DNA of 32,966 nucleotides from positions 1 to 32,966 of the forward strand of contig JANWIG010000036.1 of the NCBI GenBank assembly GCA_025449975.1, written 5' to 3'. Below, piece by piece: positions 10,156 through 21,019 of the stretch. A model generated the notes under the pieces. That model searched no databases. It had not been told where the DNA came from and saw nothing but the letters and a program-made list of their open reading frames with translations. How positions within the stretch are numbered: the stretch's first letter is position 1; each line of letters begins with the position of its first letter. This DNA is from Thermoactinomycetaceae bacterium. Lineage in GTDB: Bacteria; Bacillota; Bacilli; Thermoactinomycetales; Thermoactinomycetaceae. The position numbers and the translations under genes were made by a program.

Positions 10156-11474
10156 TGTTTCAAACCCTAGGCAACATCTTTAAAGTGGAAGATCTTCGTC
10201 GACGGATCTTGTTCACGTTGCTTTTGTTGATCGTTTTTCGGATTGGAAGCTTTATACCAGTTCCCAATACAAATGCGGATGTAATAAAAGCATGGGCGAA
10301 CGAGGGTCAGGGTGTTTTTAATCTGATTAACGCTTTTTCTGGTGGAGCTTTCACGAACTTCTCGATCTTTGCCATGGGGATCATGCCTTACATTACCGCA
10401 TCCATTATCGTTAACTTGTTGACAATGGATGTTATTCCGGCATTGGCTCGTTGGGCAAAAGAGGGAGAGACAGGCCGCCGGAAACTTTCCCAATTTACTC
10501 GTTACTTTACGATCGGTTTAGCTTTGATTTACTCGATTGGAATGTCGATTGGTTTTAATAACTATTTTGGTGGTTTAAACACAGTTGGTGTCTCTTTTAT
10601 CGAAGATACCTCATTTTGGGGTTATGCGTTGATCTGTTTGACACTGACCGCTGGTACGGCTTTCTTAATGTGGCTTGGAGAGCAGATTACGGATAAAGGG
10701 ATCGGAAATGGTATTTCGATTATCATCTTTGCGGGGATTCTTGCCTCGGTTCCGAGTACGATTTCCTTGGCATATCCCACCTTGTTCCCTACAGGTGGTA
10801 ATGTTACGATTGGCGTGTTAAAATCAATTGGCATTCTCCTTGTTGTAATTGCCTTGATCGCTGCTGTGATCTTTATTCAACAAGGTGTTCGGAGAATTCC
10901 CGTTCAGTATGCAAAGCGGATTGTGGGACGGAAGATGTATGGTGGTCAATCCACCCATATTCCGATGAAAGTGAATGCAGCAGGAGTGATTCCAATCATC
11001 TTTGCTGTTTCATTGGTCATGTTTCCATATACGATTGCGAACTTCTGGAAGGGAAATCCGATTGCTGATTGGATCATCACCAACTTTGATTATACCCAAG
11101 CACCATTAGGAATGATTCTCTACGTCTTATTTATCATAGGTTTTACTTATTTCTATACCTATGTACAGATCAATCCAAATCAGTTGGCTGATCAATTGAA
11201 AAAGAATGGCGGTTTTATTCCTGGTGTGCGCCCAGGTAAAATTACCGAGAAATATATTACGAAAATACTCAACCGGTTAACCTTAACTGGGGCGATCTTC
11301 TTAGCTTTAATTGCGATTTTGCCGGTGTTTTTCATTATGCTGGCGGGCTTGCCTGAAGCGATACAAATTGGCGGAACATCCCTCTTAATTGTCGTCGGAG
11401 TCGCCCTTGAATTGATGAAAACAATTGAGAGTCAGCTGATCCAGAAGCACTATAAAGGGTTTATGAAAAAGTAG
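10155..11474 (+). CDS. secY: Protein translocase subunit SecY
   Basis: SecY is the channel-forming subunit of the SecYEG translocon in the cytoplasmic membrane. The 439 residues contain about ten membrane segments. Recognisable parts are FRIGSFIPVPNTN near residue 30, the GNGISIIIFAGI block in the middle, the cytoplasmic loop RRIPVQYAKR and the C-terminal loop NPNQLADQLKKNGGFIPGVRPG. The ATG overlaps the rplO stop by one base, so translation is probably coupled. A 219-nt gap with a possible weak terminator follows before adk, so expression of later genes may be partly separate. Confidence 0.97.
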   Translation: MFQTLGNIFKVEDLRRRILFTLLLLIVFRIGSFIPVPNTNADVIKAWANEGQGVFNLINAFSGGAFTNFSIFAMGIMPYITASIIVNLLTMDVIPALARWAKEGETGRRKLSQFTRYFTIGLALIYSIGMSIGFNNYFGGLNTVGVSFIEDTSFWGYALICLTLTAGTAFLMWLGEQITDKGIGNGISIIIFAGILASVPSTISLAYPTLFPTGGNVTIGVLKSIGILLVVIALIAAVIFIQQGVRRIPVQYAKRIVGRKMYGGQSTHIPMKVNAAGVIPIIFAVSLVMFPYTIANFWKGNPIADWIITNFDYTQAPLGMILYVLFIIGFTYFYTYVQINPNQLADQLKKNGGFIPGVRPGKITEKYITKILNRLTLTGAIFLALIAILPVFFIMLAGLPEAIQIGGTSLLIVVGVALELMKTIESQLIQKHYKGFMKK

Positions 11475-11567
11475 TAGAAATCCCCGGTGGTATGAGAGCT
11501 GAAATGTTGGCTAAGAATGGTTATATCTATAGTAAAGGATGCTTACTTTAACACTTAGTTGACAAGA

Positions 11568-11597
11568 CAAGCCCGGTCTATTCCGGGGGGTTCTTTC
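11568..11597 (+). terminator. Weak terminator-like hairpin in the secY-adk gap
   Basis: In the 219-nt gap, CCCGG and CCGGG form a 5-bp stem with a short loop, flanked by AA and TT that could extend it, followed by a T-rich but interrupted tail (TTCTTTCT). A TTGACA at 11559-11564 has no good -10 partner. The hairpin may cause partial termination or mRNA end protection rather than full termination. Nothing else in the gap is convincing. Confidence 0.35.
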
Positions 11598-11690
11598 TAC
11601 ATCTTGTATCCTCCGTCACTGGTAGATTGTCGTTCGTTGTGTTTGCGTCAAAGATCAATTATTTAGAACAACCGACATCGGGAGGAATGA

Positions 11691-13107
<1,417 letters not shown>

Positions 13108-13108
<1 letters not shown>

Positions 13109-13426
13109 TGGACGTGACAACGGCTGATAATCGTCCAAACCTAGGACAGATCGTCCAAGTATTACGTGGTCGAGAGGCTAGGAATTTTGCGATTGTCATC
13201 GGATTTGAAGAACCGCATTTCGTATGGATTGCTGATGGGAATCAGCGAAAAGTAGACCGTCCAAAAAAGAAAAATGTGAAGCATGTCCAACCTACAAACG
13301 TTGTGGTAGAAGAGATTGCTCGCGTTTTAAATGAAACGGGTCGTGTACCGGATGCCATGTTGCGATACGCCCTGAACCAATATTTGCTTAAACATAATAT
13401 TGCTGAGCAGAAAGGAGAGTACATCA

Positions 13427-13449
<23 letters not shown>
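13108..13449 (+). CDS. KOW-domain RNA-binding protein (YbzG-like)
   Basis: This 113-residue protein sits between map and infA, where Bacillus carries ybzG. The first half ([20 protein letters not shown], then [19 protein letters not shown]) looks like a KOW/L14e-type SH3 barrel with a basic patch, implying RNA or ribosome contact. The C-terminal half (about 70-113) is a less clear helical tail that runs 23 nt into infA. The start is uncertain among GTG 13105, ATG 13108 and GTG 13114; ATG 13108 is chosen. The exact role is unknown. Confidence 0.85.
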
Positions 13450-13790
<341 letters not shown>

Positions 13791-13809
13791 TGAAGGAGGT
13801 GTAAACTAG

Positions 13810-14178
13810 ATGGCACGGATTGCTGGGATTGACTTGCCTCGCGAAAAGCGTGTAGAGATCGGTTTGACTTATATCTACGGCATTGGTCGGGCAAAGTCAC
13901 TTGAAATTTTGAATGCAACGGGTATTAACCCTGATACTCGTGTACGGGACTTGACTGAGGAAGAAGTGAATTCACTTCGTTCCTATATCGATAAAAATGT
14001 GTTGGTCGAAGGTGACTTGCGCAGAGATGTCGCGCTAAACATTAAACGGTTAATTGAGATCGGATGCTATCGAGGAATTCGCCATCGTCGTGGTTTACCT
14101 GTTCGTGGTCAAAGAACCAAAACCAATGCTAGAACGAGAAAAGGTCCACGTCGTACCGTAGCTAATAAGAAAAAATAG
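13810..14178 (+). CDS. rpsM: 30S ribosomal protein S13
   Basis: S13 is a head protein that contacts the P-site tRNA and bridges to the 50S subunit. The 122-residue product begins [20 protein letters not shown] and ends with a basic tail containing [27 protein letters not shown] lies upstream. It is the first gene of the alpha part of the cluster. Confidence 0.97.
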   Translation: MARIAGIDLPREKRVEIGLTYIYGIGRAKSLEILNATGINPDTRVRDLTEEEVNSLRSYIDKNVLVEGDLRRDVALNIKRLIEIGCYRGIRHRRGLPVRGQRTKTNARTRKGPRRTVANKKK

Positions 14179-14197
14179 GAAGTAAGGAGGGAATACA

Positions 14198-14596
14198 GTG
14201 GCGAAACGCAAAGGTGTTACTCAACGTACAAAACGTCGTGCTAAAAAGAGTATTGAGTCTGGTGTAGCTCACATTCGTTCTACTTTTAACAATACAATCA
14301 TCACCATTACCGATCCTCGCGGAAATTCCGTAGCTTGGTCGAGCTCTGGTACAGTTGGTTTTAAAGGAAGCCGTAAGAGTACCCCGTTTGCTGCGCAAAT
14401 GGCTGCAGAGCAAGCTGCAAAAGCTGCGATGGAAAACGGTATGAAAACAGTAGAAGTATTGGTTAAAGGTCCAGGTGCAGGTCGTGAAGCTGCGATTCGT
14501 AGTTTACAAGCTGCCGGATTGGAAGTTAGCTTGATTAAAGATATGACTCCAATTCCCCACAATGGTTGCCGCCCGCCAAAACGCCGTCGTGTATAA
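14198..14596 (+). CDS. rpsK: 30S ribosomal protein S11
   Basis: S11 is a platform protein near the E site. The 132 residues include [19 protein letters not shown] and [20 protein letters not shown], with the C-terminal [13 protein letters not shown] tail. It starts with GTG after AAGGAGGG. A 162-nt non-coding stretch separates it from rpoA. Confidence 0.97.
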   Translation: MAKRKGVTQRTKRRAKKSIESGVAHIRSTFNNTIITITDPRGNSVAWSSSGTVGFKGSRKSTPFAAQMAAEQAAKAAMENGMKTVEVLVKGPGAGREAAIRSLQAAGLEVSLIKDMTPIPHNGCRPPKRRRV

Positions 14597-14620
14597 TCCT
14601 ATGATTGGTGCGAACATTGG

Positions 14621-14648
14621 TTTACTTTGTGGTAGTTAGGTATATACT
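14621..14648 (+). promoter_or_regulatory. Possible internal promoter before rpoA
   Basis: TTTACT (14621-14626) and TATACT (14643-14648) are spaced by 16 nt in the 162-nt rpsK-rpoA gap. A small inverted repeat, ATTCAT/ATGAAT, lies downstream near 14680-14700. The match is fair only, and the gap may instead hold a leader structure for control of rpoA. Confidence 0.3.
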
Positions 14649-14758
14649 GGATAGGACGAATCCTGTAAAAATGAACCAATTCATTTGCTCTTATGAATAG
14701 GTGGTAAGGTAAAGAGGATTGCCCGGAACGCGACGTTTCGAAGGAGGGTTTGCGAGCC

Positions 14759-15703
14759 GTGATTGAAATAGAAAAACCAAGAATTGAAACGGTTGAAATT
14801 AGCGAGGATCATCGTTATGGAAAGTTTGTAGTCGAACCTCTAGAGAGAGGTTACGGAACGACACTTGGCAACTCCTTACGCCGTATTTTACTCTCCTCAT
14901 TACCAGGTGCTGCCGTTACCTCGATTCAAATAGATGGAGTACTGCATGAGTTTTCTACGATTCCCGGTGTTGTAGAAGATACAACGGAAATTATTTTGAA
15001 TTTGAAGAAGCTTGCGCTTCGTATTCATTCCGATGAAGAGAAGATCTTGGAGTTAGAATATCATGGTAAAGGCAATGTAACTGCAGCAGATATTCGCGCA
15101 GATAGCGATGTAGAGATTTTAAATCCTGATCTGCATATTGCCACACTTACCGAAGGAGCGCATCTCCGGATGCGAATGACTGCAAATGTTGGGCGTGGAT
15201 ATGTGCCAGCTGAAAAAAATAAGCGTGAAGATCAGCCGATTGGTGTCATTCCAATTGACTCCATCTACACCCCTATTGAACGGGTAAACTACCAGATTGA
15301 GAATACTCGGGTTGGGCAAGTAACCAACTATGATAAGCTTACATTGGAAGTTTGGTCAGATGGAAGTTTGATTCCTGACGAAGCAGTCAGTTTGGGTGCA
15401 AAAATCTTAAACGAGCATTTGATGCTATTCGTTGGTCTAACTGAAGAAGCAACCAAGAAAGATATCTTTACTGAAAAAGAAGTAGACAAAAAAGAAAAAG
15501 TCATGGAAATGACGATCGAGGAATTGGATCTTTCTGTCCGCTCCTATAACTGTTTGAAACGTGCAGGCATTAACACGGTGCAAGAGCTGACTCAAAAAAC
15601 GGAAGAAGATATGATGAAAGTACGAAATCTAGGACGGAAGTCTTTAGAAGAAGTACAAGAAAAACTGAGAGAATTGGGACTCAGTTTGCGTAAAGATGAT
15701 TAA
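14759..15703 (+). CDS. rpoA: RNA polymerase subunit alpha
   Basis: Alpha dimerises to seed RNA polymerase assembly and binds UP elements and activators. The 314 residues equal the Bacillus length. The N-terminal domain has [20 protein letters not shown] (near residue 32). A linker rich in Lys and Glu follows near 240. The C-terminal helix-hairpin-helix domain (about 245-314) has [17 protein letters not shown] and [12 protein letters not shown]. The GTG at 14759 ([14 protein letters not shown]) fits the family and lies 11 nt from GGAGG; a TTG at 14750 lies only 2 nt from it. Confidence 0.97.
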   Translation: MIEIEKPRIETVEISEDHRYGKFVVEPLERGYGTTLGNSLRRILLSSLPGAAVTSIQIDGVLHEFSTIPGVVEDTTEIILNLKKLALRIHSDEEKILELEYHGKGNVTAADIRADSDVEILNPDLHIATLTEGAHLRMRMTANVGRGYVPAEKNKREDQPIGVIPIDSIYTPIERVNYQIENTRVGQVTNYDKLTLEVWSDGSLIPDEAVSLGAKILNEHLMLFVGLTEEATKKDIFTEKEVDKKEKVMEMTIEELDLSVRSYNCLKRAGINTVQELTQKTEEDMMKVRNLGRKSLEEVQEKLRELGLSLRKDD

Positions 15704-15726
15704 TACTCGAAGGGGGAGGGAGTACA

Positions 15727-16116
15727 ATGGCATACAGCAAGTTGGGCAGAAATTCTTCCGCCCGCAAGGCGTTACTACGCGACTTGGTAACCGATCTAAT
15801 GATCAATGAACGGATCGAAACAACCGAGGCAAAAGCGAAAGAAGTTCGCTCAATCGCCGAAAAGCTGATCACTTTAGGTAAACGTGGTGACCTACATGCT
15901 CGTCGGCAAGCGGCTAGTTATGTTCGTAAGTTTCGCTCACGCACTGTAAAAGATGGCGAAGAAGTGAAACATGAACAAGTGGACGCTGTAAAGAAATTAT
16001 TTGATGAGATTGCTCCACGGTATAAAGAACGCAACGGCGGTTATACCCGAATTTTAAAACTTGGACCGCGTCGTGGTGACGGAGCTCCAATGGTCTTTCT
16101 CGAATTGGTAAAATAA
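15727..16116 (+). CDS. rplQ: 50S ribosomal protein L17
   Basis: L17 sits near the tunnel exit. The 129-residue product starts [20 protein letters not shown] and ends with [17 protein letters not shown], both typical. The central [20 protein letters not shown] part is the lineage-specific insert also seen in short Bacillus L17 proteins. It is the last gene of the alpha segment and is followed by a terminator. Confidence 0.97.
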   Translation: MAYSKLGRNSSARKALLRDLVTDLMINERIETTEAKAKEVRSIAEKLITLGKRGDLHARRQAASYVRKFRSRTVKDGEEVKHEQVDAVKKLFDEIAPRYKERNGGYTRILKLGPRRGDGAPMVFLELVK

Positions 16117-16139
16117 GAGGTTTCTCTTGTGACTGAAAG

Positions 16140-16190
16140 AAAGGGTGAGGGCAGGATCAACCGGGTCCTGACAACTACCCTTTTTTCTTT
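16140..16190 (+). terminator. Rho-independent terminator of the ribosomal super-operon
   Basis: AAAGGGT (16140-16146) pairs with ACCCTTT (16177-16183), enclosing an inner stem CAGGA/TCCTG (16152-16156 and 16166-16170), followed by a T-rich run. The ecfA1 ribosome binding site (AAGGAG, 16192-16197) is immediately downstream, so ecf expression may depend on read-through. Confidence 0.8.
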
Positions 16191-16205
16191 TAAGGAGTTC
16201 TTTCT

Positions 16206-17054
16206 ATGTCAACCATTGTTCGTCTGTCAGATGTATGGTTTCAATATCAACACGATGAGCAAGGTGCAAATCAATGGGCCCTTTGTCAGATCGACCTAAC
16301 GATTGAAAAAGGGGAATATATCGCCATCATCGGTCCCAATGGTTCTGGAAAATCCACGCTTGCTCGGATGTTTAATGGGCTGCTTGTCCCGACAAAGGGA
16401 ACGGTACAAATCGCTGATTACTTTACTCATGATGAAAATGACCTATGGGAAATTAGGCGAATGGTTGGAATGGTGTTTCAAAATCCCGATAATCAAATTG
16501 TCTCGACAACGGTTCGAGATGATATCGCATTTGGTTTGGAAAACTTAGGGATTCCGCGAAGGGAAATGATTCGGCGGATTGATCAAGCCATCGAGGTAGT
16601 CGGACTAACTGGACTAGAAGAACAGGCACCACATTATCTATCTGGTGGACAGAAACAACGATTATGTATTGCAGGGATTCTCGTGATGCAACCAAAGGTG
16701 ATTCTATTTGACGAAGCAACCTCCATGCTCGATCCACAAGGACGAAAAGATGTCCTCCAATTGATTGATCAACTCCATCGCCAAGGGAAAACGGTGATTC
16801 ATATTACTCATGCCGCCGAAGAGGCTTTTCTGGCAAAAAGGATTATCGTCATGAATCAAGGAAAGATTGAACTCGATTTGCCAAGGGATGAATTATATCG
16901 ACAGGCTGAATGTTTACAAAAATGGGGTTTGGAAGTACCGCTGCCGGTTCAACTTCATCGTCGCTTGCGTGAATTAGGCGTGCCGCTGACCGATTTGATC
17001 CATTCGGAAGAAGAGCTAGTGAGTCAACTATGCAGATTACTATCGAAAAACTAA
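16206..17054 (+). CDS. ecfA1: ECF transporter ATPase subunit A1
   Basis: This is one of two ATPases of the energy-coupling-factor module that powers uptake of vitamins and metal ions with interchangeable S-components encoded elsewhere. The 282 residues hold Walker A GPNGSGKS (43-50), Q-loop Gln92, signature LSGGQKQR (from 145), Walker B ending in Asp169-Glu170 and switch His202. The start ATG is supported by AAGGAG about 8 nt upstream. It overlaps ecfA2 by 25 nt and forms an operon ecfA1-ecfA2-ecfT-truA as in Bacillus. Confidence 0.95.
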   Translation: MSTIVRLSDVWFQYQHDEQGANQWALCQIDLTIEKGEYIAIIGPNGSGKSTLARMFNGLLVPTKGTVQIADYFTHDENDLWEIRRMVGMVFQNPDNQIVSTTVRDDIAFGLENLGIPRREMIRRIDQAIEVVGLTGLEEQAPHYLSGGQKQRLCIAGILVMQPKVILFDEATSMLDPQGRKDVLQLIDQLHRQGKTVIHITHAAEEAFLAKRIIVMNQGKIELDLPRDELYRQAECLQKWGLEVPLPVQLHRRLRELGVPLTDLIHSEEELVSQLCRLLSKN

Positions 17055-17893
17055 ACTATATTTATTTAGAGGGTACTCCCTTTGAGCGGCATGCCATCAA
17101 AGAATTGGATCTATCAATTCCTAGTGGATCTTATTTGGCGATCCTCGGTCAAACAGGTTCAGGGAAATCAACTTTAATCCAACTGATTGCCGGTCTATTG
17201 CAGCCTACTTCAGGTAGAATCCAAATCGGTCCCTACTCTTTCGAAGCTGGGAACAAGCAGAAGATGCTGGCGCGCAGGCATGTAGGGGTAGTTTTTCAGT
17301 ACCCTGAACATCAGTTGTTTGCGGAAACGATCGAAAAAGACATCGCCTTTGGCCCTAAAAATCAAGGCCTTTCAGAAAAGGAAATAGCCGAACGTGTCAA
17401 AATGGCTATGGAGTGGGTGGGTCTACCAACCACGTTATTAAATCGCTCTCCTTTTCAATTAAGCGGTGGTCAGATGCGGCGAGCGGCGATCGCTGGTGTA
17501 CTCGCTCTTCTCCCCGATATTCTCATTTTAGATGAGCCAACCGCAGGACTTGACCCCAAAGGGCGAGAGGATCTATTGGAGATGATCGATCGATTGCATC
17601 GCGAGCGGCAGATGACCGTTATTTTGGTCACCCATGATATGAATGCAGCAGCCAAATATGCTGATTTCCTGCTTGTTTTATCGGAAGGATCGTCTGCCTT
17701 ATTTGGTACTCCAGCCGAAGTCTTTCAAAAGCAAGAAGAACTGACTCACTTGGGATTAGACTTACCGGATATTACCCGTTTGATCATGCGAATCAATCGG
17801 TCCGCTAGTCTATCTTTGCCAACCAATCGATTTACATTGGACGATTTGGTCGAGTCTCTTCTAGCGCGGTTGAGGAAAGGCGAGGATCTATGA
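17030..17893 (+). CDS. ecfA2: ECF transporter ATPase subunit A2
   Basis: Second ATPase of the ECF module, paired with EcfA1 on the cytoplasmic face. In its 287 residues, Walker A is GQTGSGKS (40-47), the Q-loop Gln is at 90, the signature LSGGQMRR starts at 144, Walker B is ILILDEP with Glu169, and the switch His is at 202. A C-terminal extension of about 60 residues after the nucleotide-binding core is usual for this subunit. It overlaps ecfA1 by 25 nt and ecfT by 4 nt. Confidence 0.95.
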   Translation: MQITIEKLNYIYLEGTPFERHAIKELDLSIPSGSYLAILGQTGSGKSTLIQLIAGLLQPTSGRIQIGPYSFEAGNKQKMLARRHVGVVFQYPEHQLFAETIEKDIAFGPKNQGLSEKEIAERVKMAMEWVGLPTTLLNRSPFQLSGGQMRRAAIAGVLALLPDILILDEPTAGLDPKGREDLLEMIDRLHRERQMTVILVTHDMNAAAKYADFLLVLSEGSSALFGTPAEVFQKQEELTHLGLDLPDITRLIMRINRSASLSLPTNRFTLDDLVESLLARLRKGEDL

Positions 17894-18684
17894 GTCAAAT
17901 TTCCATTGGACAATTTATCCCGGGTCGATCTATTTTGCATCAATTGGATCCAAGAGCCAAGCTCTTTTTCGTGTTCTCATATATGATTCTTATTTTCTTT
18001 GCAAACAACGTTACCACTTATTCCATGCTACTTGTTTTTACAGGACTTTGTATCCTGTTATCTCAGATTTCACTAGGGATTTATATAAAAGCGTTAAAAG
18101 GCATTTTCTATTTAATTATTGCAATGATTATTCTCCATCTTCTCTTCACTAAAGGGGGAGAGATCCTCGTTAGAGTGGGATTTTTGACGGTCTATGAAGA
18201 GGGATTCAGGCAGGCGATCTTTATTTCCTTGCGCTTGCTGTTGCTTGTACTGATGGCTTCCATCTTGACATTTACGACTTCTCCTCTCGAGTTGACCGAT
18301 GCTTTTGAGAGTATGCTCAAACCATTTGTCCGTTTTGGTCTACCCGCTCATGAATTTGCTCTGATGATGTCGATGGCTTTGCGTTTTATTCCAACCTTAT
18401 GGGATGAAACCGAAAGGATTAAGAAAGCGCAGATGGCTCGGGGAGCCGACTTCGAAAGCGGTAGTCTATTTCGAAGGCTTAAAAGTTATGTTTTTATTTT
18501 GATCCCCTTGTTTATATCGATTTTTCGTCGAGCAGATGAGTTGGCAATGGCAATGGAAGCGCGTTGTTATCGAGGGGGACCCAATCGTACGAAGCTACGT
18601 CAGTTGCATTATTCTTCTCGTGATCTTGCTCTGCCCATGATCTTGCTCCTCCTGATTATCGGGATTTGGCTCTTGAGGAAGTAG
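17890..18684 (+). CDS. ecfT: ECF transporter transmembrane subunit EcfT
   Basis: EcfT is the membrane scaffold that couples the two ATPases to the substrate-binding S-component. The 264 residues contain several hydrophobic segments. The C-terminal half has two coupling-helix motifs: AQMARGADF (near residue 180) and AMEARCYRGG (near residue 220), each with the Ala-Arg-Gly-type signature that touches the ATPases. The start overlaps ecfA2 by 4 nt. No S-component gene is present nearby, as expected for a group II (shared) module. Confidence 0.95.
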   Translation: MSQISIGQFIPGRSILHQLDPRAKLFFVFSYMILIFFANNVTTYSMLLVFTGLCILLSQISLGIYIKALKGIFYLIIAMIILHLLFTKGGEILVRVGFLTVYEEGFRQAIFISLRLLLLVLMASILTFTTSPLELTDAFESMLKPFVRFGLPAHEFALMMSMALRFIPTLWDETERIKKAQMARGADFESGSLFRRLKSYVFILIPLFISIFRRADELAMAMEARCYRGGPNRTKLRQLHYSSRDLALPMILLLLIIGIWLLRK

Positions 18685-18693
18685 GGAGTAGAG

Positions 18694-19449
18694 ATGAGAA
18701 AAGTAAAACTAACGATTGCCTATGATGGCACGGATTTTGCCGGATTTCAGCGCCAACCACATCAACGAACGGTTCAGGGGACATTGGAAGAGACCTTATC
18801 TCGTATTCTTCGCGAAGAGATTCAAATTTATGGTTCGGGTCGGACGGATGCCGGTGTCCATGCTCTCGGTCAAGTATGTCATTTTACAATGAAATGCCCC
18901 GTACCGATCGCAAAACTTCCCTATCTTTTACGACGTGCCTTGCCCCGCGACATTACGGTCCTATCTAGTGAAGAGATAGATGATCACTTTCACGCTCAAT
19001 TTAGCGCTTGCTGGAAAAAGTATAGCTATCTGATTGAAACAAATCCGATCCCAGATCCCTTTGCCCGTCGATATCGGACGCATTTACCTTATCCACTAGA
19101 CCTAAAAGCGATGAATCAGGGCGCGGCAAGGCTCGTCGGGACCCATGATTTTACCTCTTTTTGCTCTGCCAAAACGGAGGTTGTGGATCGGGTACGAACG
19201 ATTTATCAGTGCGAGGTAAAGGAAGAGAAGGGATGCGTTTCGATCGAAGTGGTTGGAAATGGCTTTTTATACAACATGGTTCGCATTATTGCGGGCACAC
19301 TCTACGAGGTAGGTAGAGGAAAAAGGCAGGCAGAGGAGATTACCGGGATCCTAGAAAAAAAGGATCGCACTTATGCCGGACAAACACTGCCGCCTGAGGG
19401 ATTACGGTTAGTAGAGGTCGGGTACACCCCTTGGAGGGATGAAACCTAA
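18694..19449 (+). CDS. truA: tRNA pseudouridine(38-40) synthase TruA
   Basis: It isomerises uridines 38-40 in the anticodon arm of many tRNAs. The 251-residue protein has the catalytic motif GRTDAGVHALGQ with Asp52 and the typical TFTSF-like DFTSFCSA and NGFLYNMVRI blocks. It follows ecfT after 9 nt with a GGGAGTAGAG site, so it is likely co-transcribed with the ecf genes. Confidence 0.95.
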   Translation: MRKVKLTIAYDGTDFAGFQRQPHQRTVQGTLEETLSRILREEIQIYGSGRTDAGVHALGQVCHFTMKCPVPIAKLPYLLRRALPRDITVLSSEEIDDHFHAQFSACWKKYSYLIETNPIPDPFARRYRTHLPYPLDLKAMNQGAARLVGTHDFTSFCSAKTEVVDRVRTIYQCEVKEEKGCVSIEVVGNGFLYNMVRIIAGTLYEVGRGKRQAEEITGILEKKDRTYAGQTLPPEGLRLVEVGYTPWRDET

Positions 19450-19530
19450 CTTTCAATGTATAGAGAATCGAATGGATGGAATAGGAATAATTATAAATGA
19501 AGTAAGACGTTGAACTGTCAAGATTTTAAA

Positions 19531-19559
19531 TTGACATCATACCAGAATTAAGATATGAT
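19531..19559 (+). promoter_or_regulatory. Sigma-A promoter of rplM-rpsI
   Basis: A perfect TTGACA (19531-19536) and TATGAT (19554-19559) are separated by 17 nt. The start of transcription would be about 19566, roughly 105 nt before rplM. Confidence 0.85.
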
Positions 19560-19565
19560 AACTCT

Positions 19566-19671
19566 TGGTATTTTCCACTTTTAGCCCCGGTGGAAAACAT
19601 TGTTCGGCGCAATATCAATCATTTTGAACATATTAGCGGACATGCCGCTTCGAGATAGAGGAGGGAATCTC
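19566..19671 (+). promoter_or_regulatory. Probable L13 leader of rplM-rpsI mRNA
   Basis: Firmicutes carry a structured L13 leader before rplM that is thought to mediate feedback control by L13. Here an 8-bp stem (TTTTCCAC 19571-19578 with GTGGAAAA 19590-19597) is followed by ATTG/CAAT (19599-19602, 19610-19613) and AGCGG/CCGCT (19635-19639, 19645-19649) hairpins, then GAGGAGGG. Position and hairpin-rich design fit that family; a covariance-model search would decide. Confidence 0.6.
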
Positions 19672-20109
19672 ATGCGTACTACTTATATGGCCAAGCCACT
19701 AGAAGTTGAACGGAAATGGTATGTGATCGATGCCAAAGGGAAAACATTGGGTCGGTTAGCATCTGAAGTAGCGAAACTTTTACGTGGAAAACATAAGCCG
19801 CAATTTACTCCCCATGTCGATACAGGGGATTTCGTGATTGTTGTGAATGCATCTCAAGTTGAACTTACTGGTAAAAAGCTTCAAAAGAAAATCTACTATC
19901 GTCACACTCGTTATCCAGGTGGATTAAAGAAGATTACTGCTGGTGATTTACGTGCTACTCGTCCGGAACGGATGATCGAATGGGCAGTAAAAGGAATGCT
20001 TCCAAAGGGTCCTCTCGGACGTCGTCAATTTAAAAAGCTAAAAGTATATGCAGGTTCTGAACATCCACATCAAGCCCAACAACCCACTCCATGGGAATTA
20101 CAAGGTTAA
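19672..20109 (+). CDS. rplM: 50S ribosomal protein L13
   Basis: L13 is an early 50S assembly protein and probable regulator of this operon. The product has 145 residues, the Bacillus length, starting [20 protein letters not shown] and containing [20 protein letters not shown] and [21 protein letters not shown] longer frame from 19600 runs through the leader and is rejected, since GAGGAGGG lies 6 nt before 19672. Confidence 0.97.
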   Translation: MRTTYMAKPLEVERKWYVIDAKGKTLGRLASEVAKLLRGKHKPQFTPHVDTGDFVIVVNASQVELTGKKLQKKIYYRHTRYPGGLKKITAGDLRATRPERMIEWAVKGMLPKGPLGRRQFKKLKVYAGSEHPHQAQQPTPWELQG

Positions 20110-20128
20110 TTAAAGGAGGTCGAAACAC

Positions 20129-20521
20129 GTGGCAGTTGTTCAGTTTTACGGTACGGGTCGTCGGAAAGAATCTGTTGCACGGGTTCGCCTAGTGGCTGGA
20201 GACGGACGGATCGTTGTAAACGGAAAAGCTTTAGATGACTATTTTGGATTAGAAACTTTAAAAGCAATCGTTCGCCAACCGCTCGTTCTCACCGATACAT
20301 TGGGTCGCTATGATGTATTGGTCAATGTCAACGGCGGAGGATTCACTGGTCAAGCTGGCGCAATTCGTCATGGTATTGCACGTGCTCTGCTTCAAGTAAA
20401 CCCTGATCTCCGTCCTGTGCTGAAAAAAGCCGGATTCCTCACCCGTGACCCACGGATGAAAGAACGTAAAAAATACGGTCTCAAAGGCGCTCGTCGTGCA
20501 CCTCAGTTCTCCAAACGGTAA
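20129..20521 (+). CDS. rpsI: 30S ribosomal protein S9
   Basis: S9 is a 30S head protein whose C-terminal tail reaches the P-site tRNA. The 130-residue product starts with GTG ([20 protein letters not shown]) after AAAGGAGG and ends with the basic tail [17 protein letters not shown]. It is co-transcribed with rplM and followed by a strong terminator. Confidence 0.97.
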   Translation: MAVVQFYGTGRRKESVARVRLVAGDGRIVVNGKALDDYFGLETLKAIVRQPLVLTDTLGRYDVLVNVNGGGFTGQAGAIRHGIARALLQVNPDLRPVLKKAGFLTRDPRMKERKKYGLKGARRAPQFSKR

Positions 20522-20542
20522 TATTGCTTATATATCGTTTCC

Positions 20543-20580
20543 AACCCTTTCTCGGATTGCCGAGGGAGGGTTTTTATTTT
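20543..20580 (+). terminator. Rho-independent terminator after rpsI
   Basis: AACCC and CTCGG on the left pair with CCGAG and GGGTT on the right, around an ATTG loop (20556-20559) and an internal bulge, followed by a long T-rich tail. Confidence 0.9.
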
Positions 20581-20890
20581 TTTAAGTATAATCTCCTAAC
20601 TGATTTATCTTATTTTGGGTTGAAGTTTTAATCGCACAGCTGATCGCTCGGTATGTTATGAAAAGATTGCACGATGGTCAATGGGTCGAGCAGAAAGAGC
20701 CAAAACAATAATGAGAAAGTGATTGTTTGTTAGGTGAATGAGCTGAAAACCATATAAGTTATTTCTAGGCTGACTTATTTATTAAAAACAGTCGGTTGTT
20801 TAATGTCACCGCATCGACGGGATTTGATCAAGATAAAGCTTCCAAAGAGGTTGTATGGACTGGTGGTGGAAGCTTATGGAGAGCTTGTAA
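20581..20890. other. Gene-free stretch after rpsI
   Basis: About 310 nt with no recognisable gene. A 38-codon frame (20803-20919) exists but lacks a ribosome binding site and ends inside the next terminator, so it is probably chance. A short inverted repeat AAACAAT/ATTGTTT lies near 20702-20727. This may be decayed sequence at the boundary of the accessory block. Confidence 0.4.
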
Positions 20891-20932
20891 AAATGAAAGC
20901 CAACCTCTCACTGTTTTAGTGAGAGGTTGGCT
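20885..20932 (-). terminator. Strong terminator of the minus-strand membrane-protein gene
   Basis: A perfect 15-bp stem (20898-20912 with 20918-20932) and 5-nt loop. On the minus strand it is followed by a T-rich tail (CTTTCATTTTT), so it best serves the gene at 21020-22165. On the plus strand the tail is poorer. Confidence 0.88.
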
Positions 20933-21019
20933 CTTCTGTTAGTAAGACATTCAAAACAGCAGATCTACTCTGTCTTTATCCGAGTTGGATGTTCGTAGCT
21001 TCTTAGACTCTCCATGCCC

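Noticed and set aside
11559-11587. Sigma-A promoter before adk
   Set aside because: TTGACA is present but 17 nt downstream there is only TCCGGG, so no usable -10.
19600-19671. Upstream extension of rplM
   Set aside because: It would translate the L13 leader; the standard 145-residue form starts at 19672.
20803-20919. Small 38-codon gene
   Set aside because: No ribosome binding site, no recognisable sequence, and it ends within a terminator stem.
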